A DNA stretch of 64,000 bases, taken from positions 248,001 to 312,000 of the forward strand of contig JALVOC010000089.1 of the NCBI GenBank assembly GCA_027032075.1. The letters run 5' to 3'. A program made the position numbers and the translations under genes. Positions within the stretch are counted from its first letter, which is position 1. Every line of letters begins with the position of its first letter. Below, piece after piece: positions 39,846 to 49,346 of this stretch. The notes under the pieces were generated by a model that was given only the letters and a program-made list of their open reading frames with translations, had not been told where the DNA came from and ran no database searches. The stretch comes from Chromatiales bacterium. Lineage in GTDB: Bacteria; Pseudomonadota; Gammaproteobacteria; UBA6429; Thiohalophilaceae.

Positions 39846-41339
39846 ATGGCAACAATTATTGATAATTTTTTTGAAGCGGTTTCCTTAAACAAGGATAAAC
39901 CTGCAGTAATACAGGGTTCAAATGCATTAACGTATTCAGAACTGTTTGTTTTATCTCAGAAAATAGCGGCACTATTACAGTATTTTAAAATAAAAAAAGG
40001 TGATCGTGTAGCAATTGTTATGGAAAATAGTCCGGAATATGTAGCAATATATTATGGGATTATTATGGCAAAAGGAGTAGTTGTTGCACTAAACAATACA
40101 GCAAAAAAAGATGATTTAGAAATATGGATGTCGCATGCAGGTGCTTCTTTTATATTTGCTGATAACATAGATCTTGATGCCGACAAAAATAAAAGAAAAG
40201 TGCTTATAGAATATAAAAATAAAAAATATAAAACAATAGCAAACCTTGACGAGATATCTGAATATGATCACCTGTATCAACCAATGTCATTTGATGAAAA
40301 CAGCCTTGCAACTATTATATACACTTCTGGTACGACTGGAAGACCAAAAGGGGTAATGTTAAGTCACAGGAATCTGGCATCGAATATGGCCTCAATCTGC
40401 AAATATTTGCCAATAGAAACCAATGATCGGGTTTTGAATGTTCTTCCATTTTATTATTCCTATGGTAATTCAGTATTGCATACTAACCTTGGGCGAGGCG
40501 CGACCATTATTCTGGAAAATCGTATGATTTTTCCAGTTAAAGTCATAGAGAACATACAAAATCACAAAGCGACAGCATTTTATGGGGTTGCATCAACCTA
40601 TGCAATCTTGTTGAGTCGTGTAAAACTGAAAGAATACAATCTTGCTAGTATACGTTATGTAACACAGGCTGGTGGTCCTATGCCACCGGCCCATATTGAA
40701 CAGATAATGGAGATCATGCCAAATGCAAAATTTTTTATGATGTATGGACAAACAGAAGCGACAGCACGATTGGCATACATACCTGCAGAAAAAATCAAAG
40801 AAAAACTGGGATCTGCAGGTAAAGCAATCCCGGGAGTTGAGCTAGAAATACGTGATAGACATGGCAAAAAGCTTCCAGCCGGGCAGGAAGGTGAAGTTTA
40901 TGCAAAGGGTGAAAATATAATGCTCGGATATTGGCAAAACCCTGAAATGACAAAAAGTGTATTAAAAGATGGTTGGTTGCGTACTGGAGATATTGCAAAG
41001 ATGGATGCGGATGGTTATCTGTATATGACGGGACGTAGAACCGATATGATAAAATCAGGAGCAAATCGTATCAGTCCTAAAGAAATCGAAGAAAAATTAG
41101 CTGAGTTAGATGGGGTTGAGGAGTCTGCCGCTGTTGGTATACCAGATGAGATTATGGGACAAGTGATAAAGGTGTTTGTAGTAAAGAAAGAAAATTCAGA
41201 TATTTCTAAACAGTGTATTCTGCGTCACTGCAAAGAGAAAATGGCACAGTATAAAATACCAAAAGAAATACAATTTATCAGTCATTTGCCAAAAACTCCA
41301 TCGGGTAAATTACAAAGATTTAAACTTATTGACTGTTAA
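39846..41339 (+). CDS. AMP-forming acyl-CoA/acyl-ACP ligase of exosortase-A-type EPS loci
   Basis: ANL-superfamily adenylating enzyme of 497 residues. It has the P-loop TIIYTSGTTGRPKGVMLSH (about residues 156-174), the aromatic motif MMYGQTEATARL, the hinge GYLYMTGRRTDMIKSGANRIS and the C-terminal Lys in PKTPSGKLQR. It probably loads a carboxylic acid onto the neighbouring ACP. Its position matches the exosortase-A-associated ligase family (TIGR03098-like). The ATG at 39846 is preferred; the frame is open to 39801 inside the ACP gene but lacks family likeness there. Confidence 0.88.
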   Translation: MATIIDNFFEAVSLNKDKPAVIQGSNALTYSELFVLSQKIAALLQYFKIKKGDRVAIVMENSPEYVAIYYGIIMAKGVVVALNNTAKKDDLEIWMSHAGASFIFADNIDLDADKNKRKVLIEYKNKKYKTIANLDEISEYDHLYQPMSFDENSLATIIYTSGTTGRPKGVMLSHRNLASNMASICKYLPIETNDRVLNVLPFYYSYGNSVLHTNLGRGATIILENRMIFPVKVIENIQNHKATAFYGVASTYAILLSRVKLKEYNLASIRYVTQAGGPMPPAHIEQIMEIMPNAKFFMMYGQTEATARLAYIPAEKIKEKLGSAGKAIPGVELEIRDRHGKKLPAGQEGEVYAKGENIMLGYWQNPEMTKSVLKDGWLRTGDIAKMDADGYLYMTGRRTDMIKSGANRISPKEIEEKLAELDGVEESAAVGIPDEIMGQVIKVFVVKKENSDISKQCILRHCKEKMAQYKIPKEIQFISHLPKTPSGKLQRFKLIDC

Positions 41340-41348
41340 GGAAAAAAC

Positions 41349-42323
41349 ATGTCGACATTAAAAGATGGTGTTCTTGATCTTGATTATGAGAAAGAAGCAG
41401 ATAGAATTTGTGAATTTTTACGCGACACGCTTCGTACAAAATTGAAACGTCGTGGTTTGGTTGTTGCTGTATCTGGTGGAATCGACAGTACATGTTCGGC
41501 TGCACTTGCTGTACGTGCTTTGGGTAAAAATAAGGTGTTTTGTTTGCGATTACCAGAACAGGATTCGACAAAAGAAACAGGTGATCGTAGTCAGATATTG
41601 GTTAATCACCTTGGCGTAAAGTACGAAACAATGAATATTGCACAAACATTAGATGCAATTGGTTGTTATCAATGGCGTGATAATGCAATAAAGAAACTGT
41701 TTCCAAGTTACAATAATACTTGGAAAAGTAAGATTGTGCTGAAAGGTGGCCTTGAAGGGAAGTATAATCACTTTATTTTGATTGTTCAGACACCTGAGGG
41801 AGAATTGCTGGAAAAACGTCTGCCTTTAGAAGAATATTTAACCATAGTAGCTGCAACTAACTATAAACAACGAATACGAAAGACTGTTGAATATTTTCAT
41901 GCAGATCGATTGAATTATGCTGTAATTGGTACTCCAAACAGACTTGAATATGATCAAGGATTCTTCGTCAAGAATGGCGATGGTTCAGCAGATGTTAAGC
42001 CTATAGCACATTTATATAAAACGCAGGTTTATGCTATGGCGCGTTATCTAGGTGTTCCAGATGAGGTATGTGATGCTGTGCCAACAACAGATACGTACAG
42101 TTTAAGCCAGGGGCAGGATGAATTTTATTTTGCACTACCATATCAACAAATGGATTATGCTTTATGGGCATTCAATCATGAAATACCTGCAGAAGAGTTA
42201 TCGCAATATCTTGGGATAAGCGAGAATCAGGGCAAAATGATATATCAAGATATAAGAAACAAAAGAAGAACCACAACGTATTTGCACGCAAAACCGTATC
42301 TTGTTGACGCTATAAAAATATAA
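41349..42323 (+). CDS. NadE-like ATP-dependent amidotransferase (NAD+ synthase family)
   Basis: A 324-residue protein of the adenine-nucleotide alpha-hydrolase fold. It has the PP-loop VVAVSGGIDSTCSAALAVRA (SGGIDS at 42-47) and the NAD-synthase-like stretch GTPNRLEYDQGFFVKNGDG followed by DVKPIAHLYKTQVYAMARYL. NadE amidates a nicotinate carboxylate after adenylation. Here the gene is inside an EPS locus, 9 bp after the ligase, and is longer than housekeeping ammonia-dependent NadE (about 275). An insertion lies around residues 100-155. It may be the cell's NadE, but a role in amidating a sugar or acyl carboxylate fits the neighbours better. Confidence 0.8.
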   Translation: MSTLKDGVLDLDYEKEADRICEFLRDTLRTKLKRRGLVVAVSGGIDSTCSAALAVRALGKNKVFCLRLPEQDSTKETGDRSQILVNHLGVKYETMNIAQTLDAIGCYQWRDNAIKKLFPSYNNTWKSKIVLKGGLEGKYNHFILIVQTPEGELLEKRLPLEEYLTIVAATNYKQRIRKTVEYFHADRLNYAVIGTPNRLEYDQGFFVKNGDGSADVKPIAHLYKTQVYAMARYLGVPDEVCDAVPTTDTYSLSQGQDEFYFALPYQQMDYALWAFNHEIPAEELSQYLGISENQGKMIYQDIRNKRRTTTYLHAKPYLVDAIKI

Positions 42324-42417
42324 ATCACGTTAAAAAACACTAATAAACAATATTCTGATAAAAAAGAATATAACCATCGGTTAAGATAAAAATGTGTTGA
42401 TGCTTAATCATTAAGTC

Positions 42418-43485
42418 ATGAAAATTTTGATTAGCCGAAATAAAATAAAACGACATTTGCGAATATTTATTGCATGGTCGTATTATTATTCAGGTCTTCA
42501 TAAAATTTTATGTAAAGATAAGGTACTTATCCTTATGTATCATAGGATATTGCGGGACGATGATGAAGCAAAGTTGTCAATACAACCAGGGATGTATGTA
42601 ACAGAATCAGCTTTTAAAAAGCAAATAAAATACTTAAAAAAACATTATAAGATAATTTCTTTAAAGAAACTAATTGATTTATGGAATAACGGAGCGGATT
42701 ACGAAAATAAAAGATATTGTGTAATAACGTTTGATGATGGTTGGCGAGACAATTACCTTAACGCATACCCTGTATTAAAGAAATACAATGTTCCGGCAAC
42801 AATTTTTCTTGCAACATCATATATAGGCACGAGCAACTGGTTTTGGCCGGAAAAAATCAGTTATTTGTTATTGAATAAATATTCAGAGACTATATCAGCT
42901 CTTGAACATATAAGCCATTTTAAAAACGGTTTACAAGACATTTCTGAAACAATAAGTAAAATAATAAGAAATAGAAATAATAAGGGAACAAATGAGCAAA
43001 TAGATTCTATTATAGAAAGAATAAAGCAGTATCCACTGCAGGTAATAGAAGATATTATTGATCAGATATCTCAAAAAATAGGCATAACGATACCCGCAGA
43101 AAGATTATTGCTTGATTGGACAGAGATAAAAGAGATGTCGAATAATGGTATTTCCTTTGGTTCTCACACATGCAACCATAAAATATTAACAACAGTTACA
43201 CGGAATGAAGCAAAGAAGGAGCTTGAAGAATCGTTACGGTTGCTGAAGGAAAAGGAACTGGAATTTGTCCCTGTATTTTGTTATCCGAATGGTAACTATA
43301 ATAGAGAATTGCAAAAGATAGTAAGTGAGTGCGGTTATGTTGCGGCTGTTACCACCAAAACCGGTTTTGAGTATACGAGTCCAAGTGATATTTATGGTAT
43401 TAAAAGAATAGGTGTTCATAATGATATCAGCTTAACAATACCATTGTTTTCATTCCATTTGTCATGTTTAAGGTTTGAAACATAA
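42418..43485 (+). CDS. Polysaccharide deacetylase family protein
   Basis: A second NodB-type protein of 355 residues. The metal-site motif CVITFDDGWRDNYLNAYPVL is near residue 102, the HxxxH-type SFGSHTCNHKILT near 245, and VPVFCYPNGNYN near 283. It is a different subfamily from the gene at 37607, with the DDGWRDN pattern of PgaB/IcaB-like and LPS-associated deacetylases. There is no clear signal peptide; the N-terminus is basic with one hydrophobic stretch (IFIAWSYYYSGL). It is very AT-rich and 15 bp before the SGNH-like gene. Confidence 0.85.
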   Translation: MKILISRNKIKRHLRIFIAWSYYYSGLHKILCKDKVLILMYHRILRDDDEAKLSIQPGMYVTESAFKKQIKYLKKHYKIISLKKLIDLWNNGADYENKRYCVITFDDGWRDNYLNAYPVLKKYNVPATIFLATSYIGTSNWFWPEKISYLLLNKYSETISALEHISHFKNGLQDISETISKIIRNRNNKGTNEQIDSIIERIKQYPLQVIEDIIDQISQKIGITIPAERLLLDWTEIKEMSNNGISFGSHTCNHKILTTVTRNEAKKELEESLRLLKEKELEFVPVFCYPNGNYNRELQKIVSECGYVAAVTTKTGFEYTSPSDIYGIKRIGVHNDISLTIPLFSFHLSCLRFET

Positions 43486-43499
43486 AACGGAGGGATTTC

Positions 43500-44327
43500 G
43501 TGAAAAATCTATATATTTTTTTCATTTTTTTGTTATTTCTCATTGGTTGTAAAGAAGAGGTTACAATGAACGAAAGGATAAAAATGGCATCAATCAAAGA
43601 TGTGCCAGACGCAACATGGCAAAAACTAGCAAAGAAAAAGATTTTCTTTGGGCACCAATCTGTGGGCGACAATATTATTTCAGGGGTTGATCAAATCATA
43701 TCATCAAATGAAGCAATCAAGTTAAATGTAATAAAAACAAAAGACGCGAAAAATTTTGACGGACCTGTATTTGCTCATTCATATATAGGTAAAAATGGTG
43801 ACACCAATTCAAAGTTCAGGGAATTTGCAGATATAATAAACAATGGTATTGGTAACAAGGTTGATATCGCATTTCTTAAAATGTGTTTTTGGGATATAAG
43901 AAGAGGAACGGATGTATCAGAGGTATTTCATAATTACAAAAAAACCATTAGAACCCTGCAAAAAAAATATCCTAATGTTACATTTATTCATATGACTGTT
44001 CCATTAATGTCTCATTCAAATAGTTTTATCGATAAGGTAAAGAGAATCGTCAGGCCGGATAATAGTGTTATGGATAACATAAAAAGAAACGAACTAAATC
44101 AACTTATAGTTAAAGAGTATAGTAATAAGGAGCCGATTTTTAATATTGCATTGTTCGAATCAACACGCCAGGATGGTACCCGTGCAACTTTTCGTAATAA
44201 CAAAAATAGTTATTATTATCTTCCGCAAGAGTATACAGATGATGGGGGGCATTTGAATAAATTGGCGAGTAAATATGTCGCTGAGCAGCTTCTAATTACA
44301 TTGGCAAAACTAATTGAGAAAGATTGA
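43500..44327 (+). CDS. Lipoprotein with SGNH-hydrolase-like features
   Basis: A 275-residue protein with a lipoprotein signal MKNLYIFFIFLLFLIGC (lipobox LIGC, Cys17). The mature part has IFFGHQSVGDNII near residue 47, which could supply the block-I Ser, and DDGGHLNKLASKYVAEQLL near the end, which fits the block-V D-x-x-H of SGNH/GDSL esterases. VTFIHMTVPLM lies between. It may add or remove O-acetyl groups on exported polymer. No closer family was recognised. The start is a GTG at 43500 with AGGGA upstream. Confidence 0.6.
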   Translation: MKNLYIFFIFLLFLIGCKEEVTMNERIKMASIKDVPDATWQKLAKKKIFFGHQSVGDNIISGVDQIISSNEAIKLNVIKTKDAKNFDGPVFAHSYIGKNGDTNSKFREFADIINNGIGNKVDIAFLKMCFWDIRRGTDVSEVFHNYKKTIRTLQKKYPNVTFIHMTVPLMSHSNSFIDKVKRIVRPDNSVMDNIKRNELNQLIVKEYSNKEPIFNIALFESTRQDGTRATFRNNKNSYYYLPQEYTDDGGHLNKLASKYVAEQLLITLAKLIEKD

Positions 44328-44375
44328 GTTAGGAAGTCTGTCTGATAAATGTTATGAAAAACGTGAGAAATTGCA

Positions 44376-44933
44376 ATGAGTGTCTATGCTTATGTGAAAA
44401 ACATATATTATAATCTGAAGACAAAGAAGAAAAACAAATACCTTGATGATTTGGTGAGTAAAGGTTTGCAGCTTGGTAAAAATGTTAATATAGTGAGCGA
44501 TTTCTTTTTTGATCCATCGCACTGTTTTTTGATATCAATTGGTGATAATTGCACAATAGCCCCAAATGTAAGATTAATTGCACATGATGCGAGTACGTTC
44601 AAAATACTTGGATATACAAAAATAGGAAAAATAGAGATTAAGGAAAATTGTTTTATTGGTGATTCAACAATAGTACTACCGAATGTTAAGGTTGGGCCAA
44701 ATTCAATCATAGGAGCAGGATCTGTTGTAACTAAGGATGTTCCTCCAAATGTAATTGCAGCTGGGAATCCCGCAAAGACCATTACAACTGTTGAAAGTTA
44801 TATAAAAAAGATAGAGGAGATTAGGAAAAACAAGAAGGTATTTGGCAAGGAATACCTGATTGAAAATATAAATGAAGAAAAACGTAGTGAAGTGCTTCAT
44901 TCTATTGGTGAGACAATAGGGTTTATCGTGTAG
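44376..44933 (+). CDS. Hexapeptide-repeat O-acetyltransferase (LbetaH, WcaF/CysE-like)
   Basis: A 185-residue left-handed beta-helix protein. Helix coils are visible as ISIGDNCTIAPNVRLIAHDAS (shown in part) and IKENCFIGDSTIVLPNVKVG. The end, PNSIIGAGSVVTKDVPPNVI followed by AAGNPAKTI, is the standard acetyl-CoA-binding end of the maltose/galactoside/serine acetyltransferase-like group. It probably O- or N-acetylates a sugar of the repeat unit. A C-terminal charged helix follows. Confidence 0.88.
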   Translation: MSVYAYVKNIYYNLKTKKKNKYLDDLVSKGLQLGKNVNIVSDFFFDPSHCFLISIGDNCTIAPNVRLIAHDASTFKILGYTKIGKIEIKENCFIGDSTIVLPNVKVGPNSIIGAGSVVTKDVPPNVIAAGNPAKTITTVESYIKKIEEIRKNKKVFGKEYLIENINEEKRSEVLHSIGETIGFIV

Positions 44934-45057
44934 TGCTTTTACAGGACAGGGATGAATATTATAAAAAGCTGCGATAAGGAAAATGCAAGGACACAGGCAA
45001 CTCACTTTAATCGTCAAGTATTTGACATACCATTCAAAATTACAATAGAAATTAACA

Positions 45058-46077
45058 GTGGCGCGATTCAAAATAGTTAGGTCTGATCCTGTTGAATACA
45101 AAGAACAAATCCTAGACTTTTGGAAAAAGTACCTTCCTGGAACCCCTCCTGGTCGATTATCCTGGATGCAAGAGAATCCAGCTGGTGAAGCAATTTGGTA
45201 TTTTGCTTTTGATGAAGAGAACCGCACATTAGCCGGTACTATATCAATAACGCCAAGAAATATGATTTTAAACGGAAAACATATAAAAGCGGGAATTGTC
45301 GGTGATTATATGATTGGTGACCAATATAGGGTGTTTGGTCCCGCATTAGGTTTGCAAAAGATGGTTATCGATTCAATGTCAAAGTATGGATTTGATTGTA
45401 TTTATACGATACCTAATATTGCATCAAAAAAAATGGCGCAACGGGCAGGTTATGTCTGTGTGGCAGAATTAATGCATTTTGTAAAACCTGTTCTGACTGC
45501 ACTGTATATAAGAAAATATCTAAATAATAGAGCTTCAGAATTAATAGGTCTGGTTTTGGATTTTATGCTAAAACTTATATCAAAAGACACATATATAAAA
45601 TTAGATGGTTGCTATGAAGAGGCTCTTACAATAGATGCATCCTTTGATGTATTATGGAAAAAAGTAAAAAAGAATACAACAGGATTGATTGGCGATCATA
45701 GTGCGGAATATATAGATTGGAGATATTTAAAAAACCCAAATAATAATTACCACATTCTAACCCACAGAAAAAAACCAGAAGGAGAGTTATTGGGTTATCT
45801 TGTGTTTTCCATGAATAATGGAAAAATAGAAATTTATGACATTATTTCGTCTGGAATATCCAGTAAGGAAAGACTCTTAGGGAAAATAATCCATATTGCA
45901 CGAAAAGATAACTGTAAGTCTATATATATTAGACTTTCAAAAAGCAGTCAATTTATAAATAATATCAGTAAATATATATTTTACAATGCAAGAAATGATA
46001 TTGAACTATATGCTGTTAGTGATGATGTCTCTTGTTTTGAAAAATGGGAATACTCGGAGGGAGATAGAAATACCTAG
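45058..46077 (+). CDS. GNAT-fold N-acetyltransferase-like protein
   Basis: A 339-residue protein. The first half has a GNAT-like pattern: AGTISITPRNMILNGKHIKAG, then VGDYMIGDQYRVFGPALGLQKMVIDSM and YTIPNIASKKMAQRAGYV, where the asparagine/GY motif closes an acetyl-CoA site. The second half (DWRYLKNPNNNYHIL) repeats the pattern weakly. Such proteins occur in sugar-modification loci, and the acceptor is unknown. The start is a GTG at 45058 with no clear Shine-Dalgarno. It lies 124 bp after the previous gene. Confidence 0.65.
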   Translation: MARFKIVRSDPVEYKEQILDFWKKYLPGTPPGRLSWMQENPAGEAIWYFAFDEENRTLAGTISITPRNMILNGKHIKAGIVGDYMIGDQYRVFGPALGLQKMVIDSMSKYGFDCIYTIPNIASKKMAQRAGYVCVAELMHFVKPVLTALYIRKYLNNRASELIGLVLDFMLKLISKDTYIKLDGCYEEALTIDASFDVLWKKVKKNTTGLIGDHSAEYIDWRYLKNPNNNYHILTHRKKPEGELLGYLVFSMNNGKIEIYDIISSGISSKERLLGKIIHIARKDNCKSIYIRLSKSSQFINNISKYIFYNARNDIELYAVSDDVSCFEKWEYSEGDRNT

Positions 46078-46115
46078 TCAGTTCCAATTATATATGAATA
46101 TTTATAGAGGATAAA

Positions 46116-47237
46116 TTGCCAAAAAGAATAAAAATACTGCAAATCACACATGACCTGGCTATTGGTGGCCTGCAGAAAGTCGTGGTAAATATTTGTCGTG
46201 CAATTGATAGAGACAAATTTGATGTTTCTGTGCTTTGTTTAAGGGATATTGGTGCGTTTGCACCTGAGCTTGAAAGTCTTGGAATTAGAGTGCTTTATAT
46301 TCCGCAGAAAGAAAATGGAACCGACTATTTTTCTTTTTTAAAAGTTGCAAGAATCCTAAAAGAAGAAAAGTTCGACGTCATTCATACGCATAATACACAG
46401 CCTTTTATTGATGGAACTATCGGGGCCATCCTGGCTGGGGTTAAAACGATTATACACACAGACCATGCCCGTGAATTTCCCGATAAAAGAAGATACATGT
46501 TTGCAGAATGGTTGATGTCAAAGTTTGCATATAAAGTAGTAGGCGTGTCGGAGCATACGTCAAGCAATTTAATAAAATATGAAAAAATATCATCTAAAAA
46601 AGTAATAACAATACCGAATGGTGTTGATGGGTCTGTCTATAATGTGAATGTTGATAAAGTTAAAAAAAAGAAAGAAATTGGTATTGAAGGCAACGGTCCT
46701 GTTATTGGGCTTGGTGTGCGTTTGGCTAAACAGAAGGGTATAAATTATCTATTACAGGCAATGCCCGAAATTATTAACAATTATCCTAATATAACTCTTG
46801 TGATAGCGGGCTCTGGTGAAAATGAAAATGAACTAAAAAATGAGGCCGTTAATCTCGGAATAAAGGAGAATACCATATTTGCTGGTCCGAGATTAGATAT
46901 GCCAGAACTATTAAAAATATTTGACCTATATATACTTCCTTCACTGTGGGAAGGATTGCCAATGGTTTTGATCGAATCAATGGCGGCAGGATGTCCGGTC
47001 GTGGCGACAAATGTTGGAGGTAATTATATGGCAATTGAACACGGTAAAAATGGTTCGTTGATAGAACCAAAGAATCCTGCGCTTCTAAGTTCAGAAATTA
47101 TAAAATTGCTACAAGATAATGAATTAAGAGAAAGGTATGTAAGAAATGGTTATGAAACATTCAAAACAAAATTTAGTGTGAAAATAATGACGGAAAAATA
47201 TCAAAACTTGTATCAAGAAGGGTTTCTTCAAATATAG
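46116..47237 (+). CDS. Glycosyltransferase, family 4/GT-B
   Basis: A 373-residue retaining GT-B glycosyltransferase. The N-terminal QITHDLAIGGLQKVVVNICRA is the acceptor-side glycine motif; HTDHAREFPDKRRY lies near 125; and the sugar-nucleotide site LPSLWEGLPMVLIESMAAG (E-x7-E) is near 285. The start is a TTG at 46116 with AGAGG 5 nt before it. Sugar and linkage cannot be told. Confidence 0.9.
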   Translation: MPKRIKILQITHDLAIGGLQKVVVNICRAIDRDKFDVSVLCLRDIGAFAPELESLGIRVLYIPQKENGTDYFSFLKVARILKEEKFDVIHTHNTQPFIDGTIGAILAGVKTIIHTDHAREFPDKRRYMFAEWLMSKFAYKVVGVSEHTSSNLIKYEKISSKKVITIPNGVDGSVYNVNVDKVKKKKEIGIEGNGPVIGLGVRLAKQKGINYLLQAMPEIINNYPNITLVIAGSGENENELKNEAVNLGIKENTIFAGPRLDMPELLKIFDLYILPSLWEGLPMVLIESMAAGCPVVATNVGGNYMAIEHGKNGSLIEPKNPALLSSEIIKLLQDNELRERYVRNGYETFKTKFSVKIMTEKYQNLYQEGFLQI

Positions 47238-47559
47238 AGTTGATAACGAGACCAGCAGTCAATAGTAAGGTTATAGTAAGTTCATGGAACGACAGGAAAT
47301 CTGTTAAGTTATTTGCTGTAAATTATTATCAATATCAACGAGAAGCAGAGTTGTGGGTATAGATGAATATTGTTAAAAGCACGAGTTGTGTTTATATAAA
47401 TAGGGTAACAGTATAGTGAGACTAGAGTAATAATTAAAGGTGCGCAAGCGATGTTCTGATAGTATAAATGATAAAAGATAATATTGAAAAAATCATCAAA
47501 TCCATAATTAAAAATTTATTCAAAGTTCCTGGAAGTAGCGAAAGGCCAGTTTAAATAAA
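47238..47559. other. AT-rich gap between glycosyltransferase genes
   Basis: About 320 bp. It holds only a 28-codon open frame (47468-47554, ATG to TAA) ending 5 bp before the next gene, with no Shine-Dalgarno; it could be a leader peptide but is probably chance. No repeat or terminator was recognised. Confidence 0.4.
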
Positions 47560-48777
47560 TTGTCAGAAAAGCAAATAAACAATAATAAAGAGATGAATAT
47601 TCTATACATATGGGATGCTGACTACCCGTGGGACGTTAGAGTAGAAAAGATATGCACCACTTTGAAAAATAATGGTCATAATGTGCATATTGCTGCTAGG
47701 AATTTGAAAAAAAGAAAAACAAATGAGTTTTATAATGGTTTGCACATTCATCGTATGACAACATGGGAAAATAATAAAATTAATTATTTGCTTTCCTTTC
47801 CACTGTTTTTTAGTCCCATATGGAAAAGTTTTCTTAAAGAGGTTATCTCATCAAATAATATTAATTTAATAATTGTTCGAGATTTGCCTATGGTGATCGC
47901 AGGGATAGTCGTAGGAAAAAAATTCGGTATTCCAGTGATATTTGATATGGCAGAAGACTATGTGGCGATGATTAGAGATATATGGAATGTGCGTAAATTC
48001 AAAGGTCTTAACCTTATTATTAGAAATCCTTATTTAGCAAAACTTGTTGAGTATTATGCATTAAAGCATGTTGATCATATTTTGGTTGTTGTTAAGGAAG
48101 CAAAAGAGGAACTTGAAAAGAGATCTTGCAATTCTGAAAATATTACTATTGTTAGTAATACACCGGAATTGAAGAATTTTAATAATGTTCAATGTAAGAA
48201 TGATAATAGCATTAAGCTCATTAAAAATAGGTATTCGGTAATTTACACAGGCGGTGTTCAAATGGGGCGGGGTGTGCAGGTTGTGCTTGAAGCAATACCG
48301 AAACTTAAAAAAAATATTCCTGATTTTCTTTTAGTGATTGCTGGCGATGGTTATGCAAAAGAAATACTTGATAAAATAATCGAAGAAAAAAAGCTGCAAA
48401 AACACGTGCTTTGGCTTGGGTGGATTGAGCATGCGAAGATATATGATTATATAAGGGCTAGTAAAATAGGCTTGATACCACATTTGGTAACAAATCATGT
48501 AAATACAACTATACCAAACAAAATATTTGATTATATGGGGTGCGGCATACCTGTGATTGCGTCGGATGCATTGCCAATGAAGAGGGTTCTTCAGGAAGAA
48601 CAATGTGGTCTTACATTCAAAAGTGGCAACTCAGAAAGCCTTGTTAATGCAATTTTAGATCTGTCTGCTGCAAAGTATGAATATGGAAAAAATGGTGAAA
48701 AGGCTGTTCGATACAGATATAACTGGACGGAAGATGAAAAAAGGTTGTGTAGTGTTGTCAATAAATTCAGAAATTAA
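47560..48777 (+). CDS. Glycosyltransferase, family 4/GT-B
   Basis: A 405-residue GT-B glycosyltransferase. Its N-terminal domain has YIWDADYPWDVRVEKICTTL, VIFDMAEDY lies near 130, the donor domain opens with YSVIYTGGVQMGRGVQVVLE, and the nucleotide-sugar site is TIPNKIFDYMGCGIPVIASD near 310. The TTG at 47560 is the longest start; an ATG at 47593 (MNILYIWDADYP) is an equally good choice because families of this type usually begin at that motif. Substrate unknown. Confidence 0.88.
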   Translation: MSEKQINNNKEMNILYIWDADYPWDVRVEKICTTLKNNGHNVHIAARNLKKRKTNEFYNGLHIHRMTTWENNKINYLLSFPLFFSPIWKSFLKEVISSNNINLIIVRDLPMVIAGIVVGKKFGIPVIFDMAEDYVAMIRDIWNVRKFKGLNLIIRNPYLAKLVEYYALKHVDHILVVVKEAKEELEKRSCNSENITIVSNTPELKNFNNVQCKNDNSIKLIKNRYSVIYTGGVQMGRGVQVVLEAIPKLKKNIPDFLLVIAGDGYAKEILDKIIEEKKLQKHVLWLGWIEHAKIYDYIRASKIGLIPHLVTNHVNTTIPNKIFDYMGCGIPVIASDALPMKRVLQEEQCGLTFKSGNSESLVNAILDLSAAKYEYGKNGEKAVRYRYNWTEDEKRLCSVVNKFRN

Positions 48778-49346
48778 GATTTTGCTAGATATATTTCGAT
48801 ATAATCCAAATGTAATGTTTTTGCAATGAAATGAAAATATTCAAAATTACACTAAGTGCTTAGTGTAAACAATTATATACCTAAATCAAATGTTGGTGTG
48901 TGGTGTCGTTGTTTTATAGATAAAGATAACACAACACATGAGTCGTTTTTTATTTGGGCTTATAGATGCGTGTTCTGAGAACCGAAGTCATTTAATTATT
49001 GTGTGAAATTTTGAGTGTTGTTTCAAAATGCGAAGCAATATAAATAAAACACTTTAAATGCAATTATTCCAGGGTGCTCCTACATTTTGCGTCGCCAGTA
49101 TAACGTATGCATCATACAAAATAAAACAATCACCACAACGGACGGAGGTGAATCATGGAACTGCATTTATGGTCTGGAAAACAATGCATTCCACTGACGA
49201 CTGAAAAGTAAAAGCACTACAGAGCATGATGTGCCGTGCTATAAGCATTCGGTTATTAAAAATAAGCGTTTTTATACGCAAAACATTGTTGTGCAAATTT
49301 AATAGTTTAATCATAAAAACAAATAAATTATTTATATGGTAATCTT
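48778..49346. other. AT-rich gap with a palindrome near its left end
   Basis: About 570 bp without a recognisable gene. The only clear structure is the palindrome at 48847-48868. Around 49060-49240 the composition is less AT-rich and small open frames exist on both strands, but none looks like a known protein. Confidence 0.4.
48847..48868. repeat. Perfect 22-bp palindrome (10-2-10)
   Basis: TTACACTAAG (48847-48856), TG, CTTAGTGTAA (48859-48868): perfect arms of 10 bases. It lies 70 bp after a glycosyltransferase stop. Without a T run it is not a good intrinsic terminator; an operator site or mRNA-stabilising hairpin is possible. Confidence 0.7.

Noticed and set aside
47468-47554. 28-codon open frame just before a glycosyltransferase gene
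   Set aside because: No Shine-Dalgarno; such short frames are expected by chance in AT-rich DNA.
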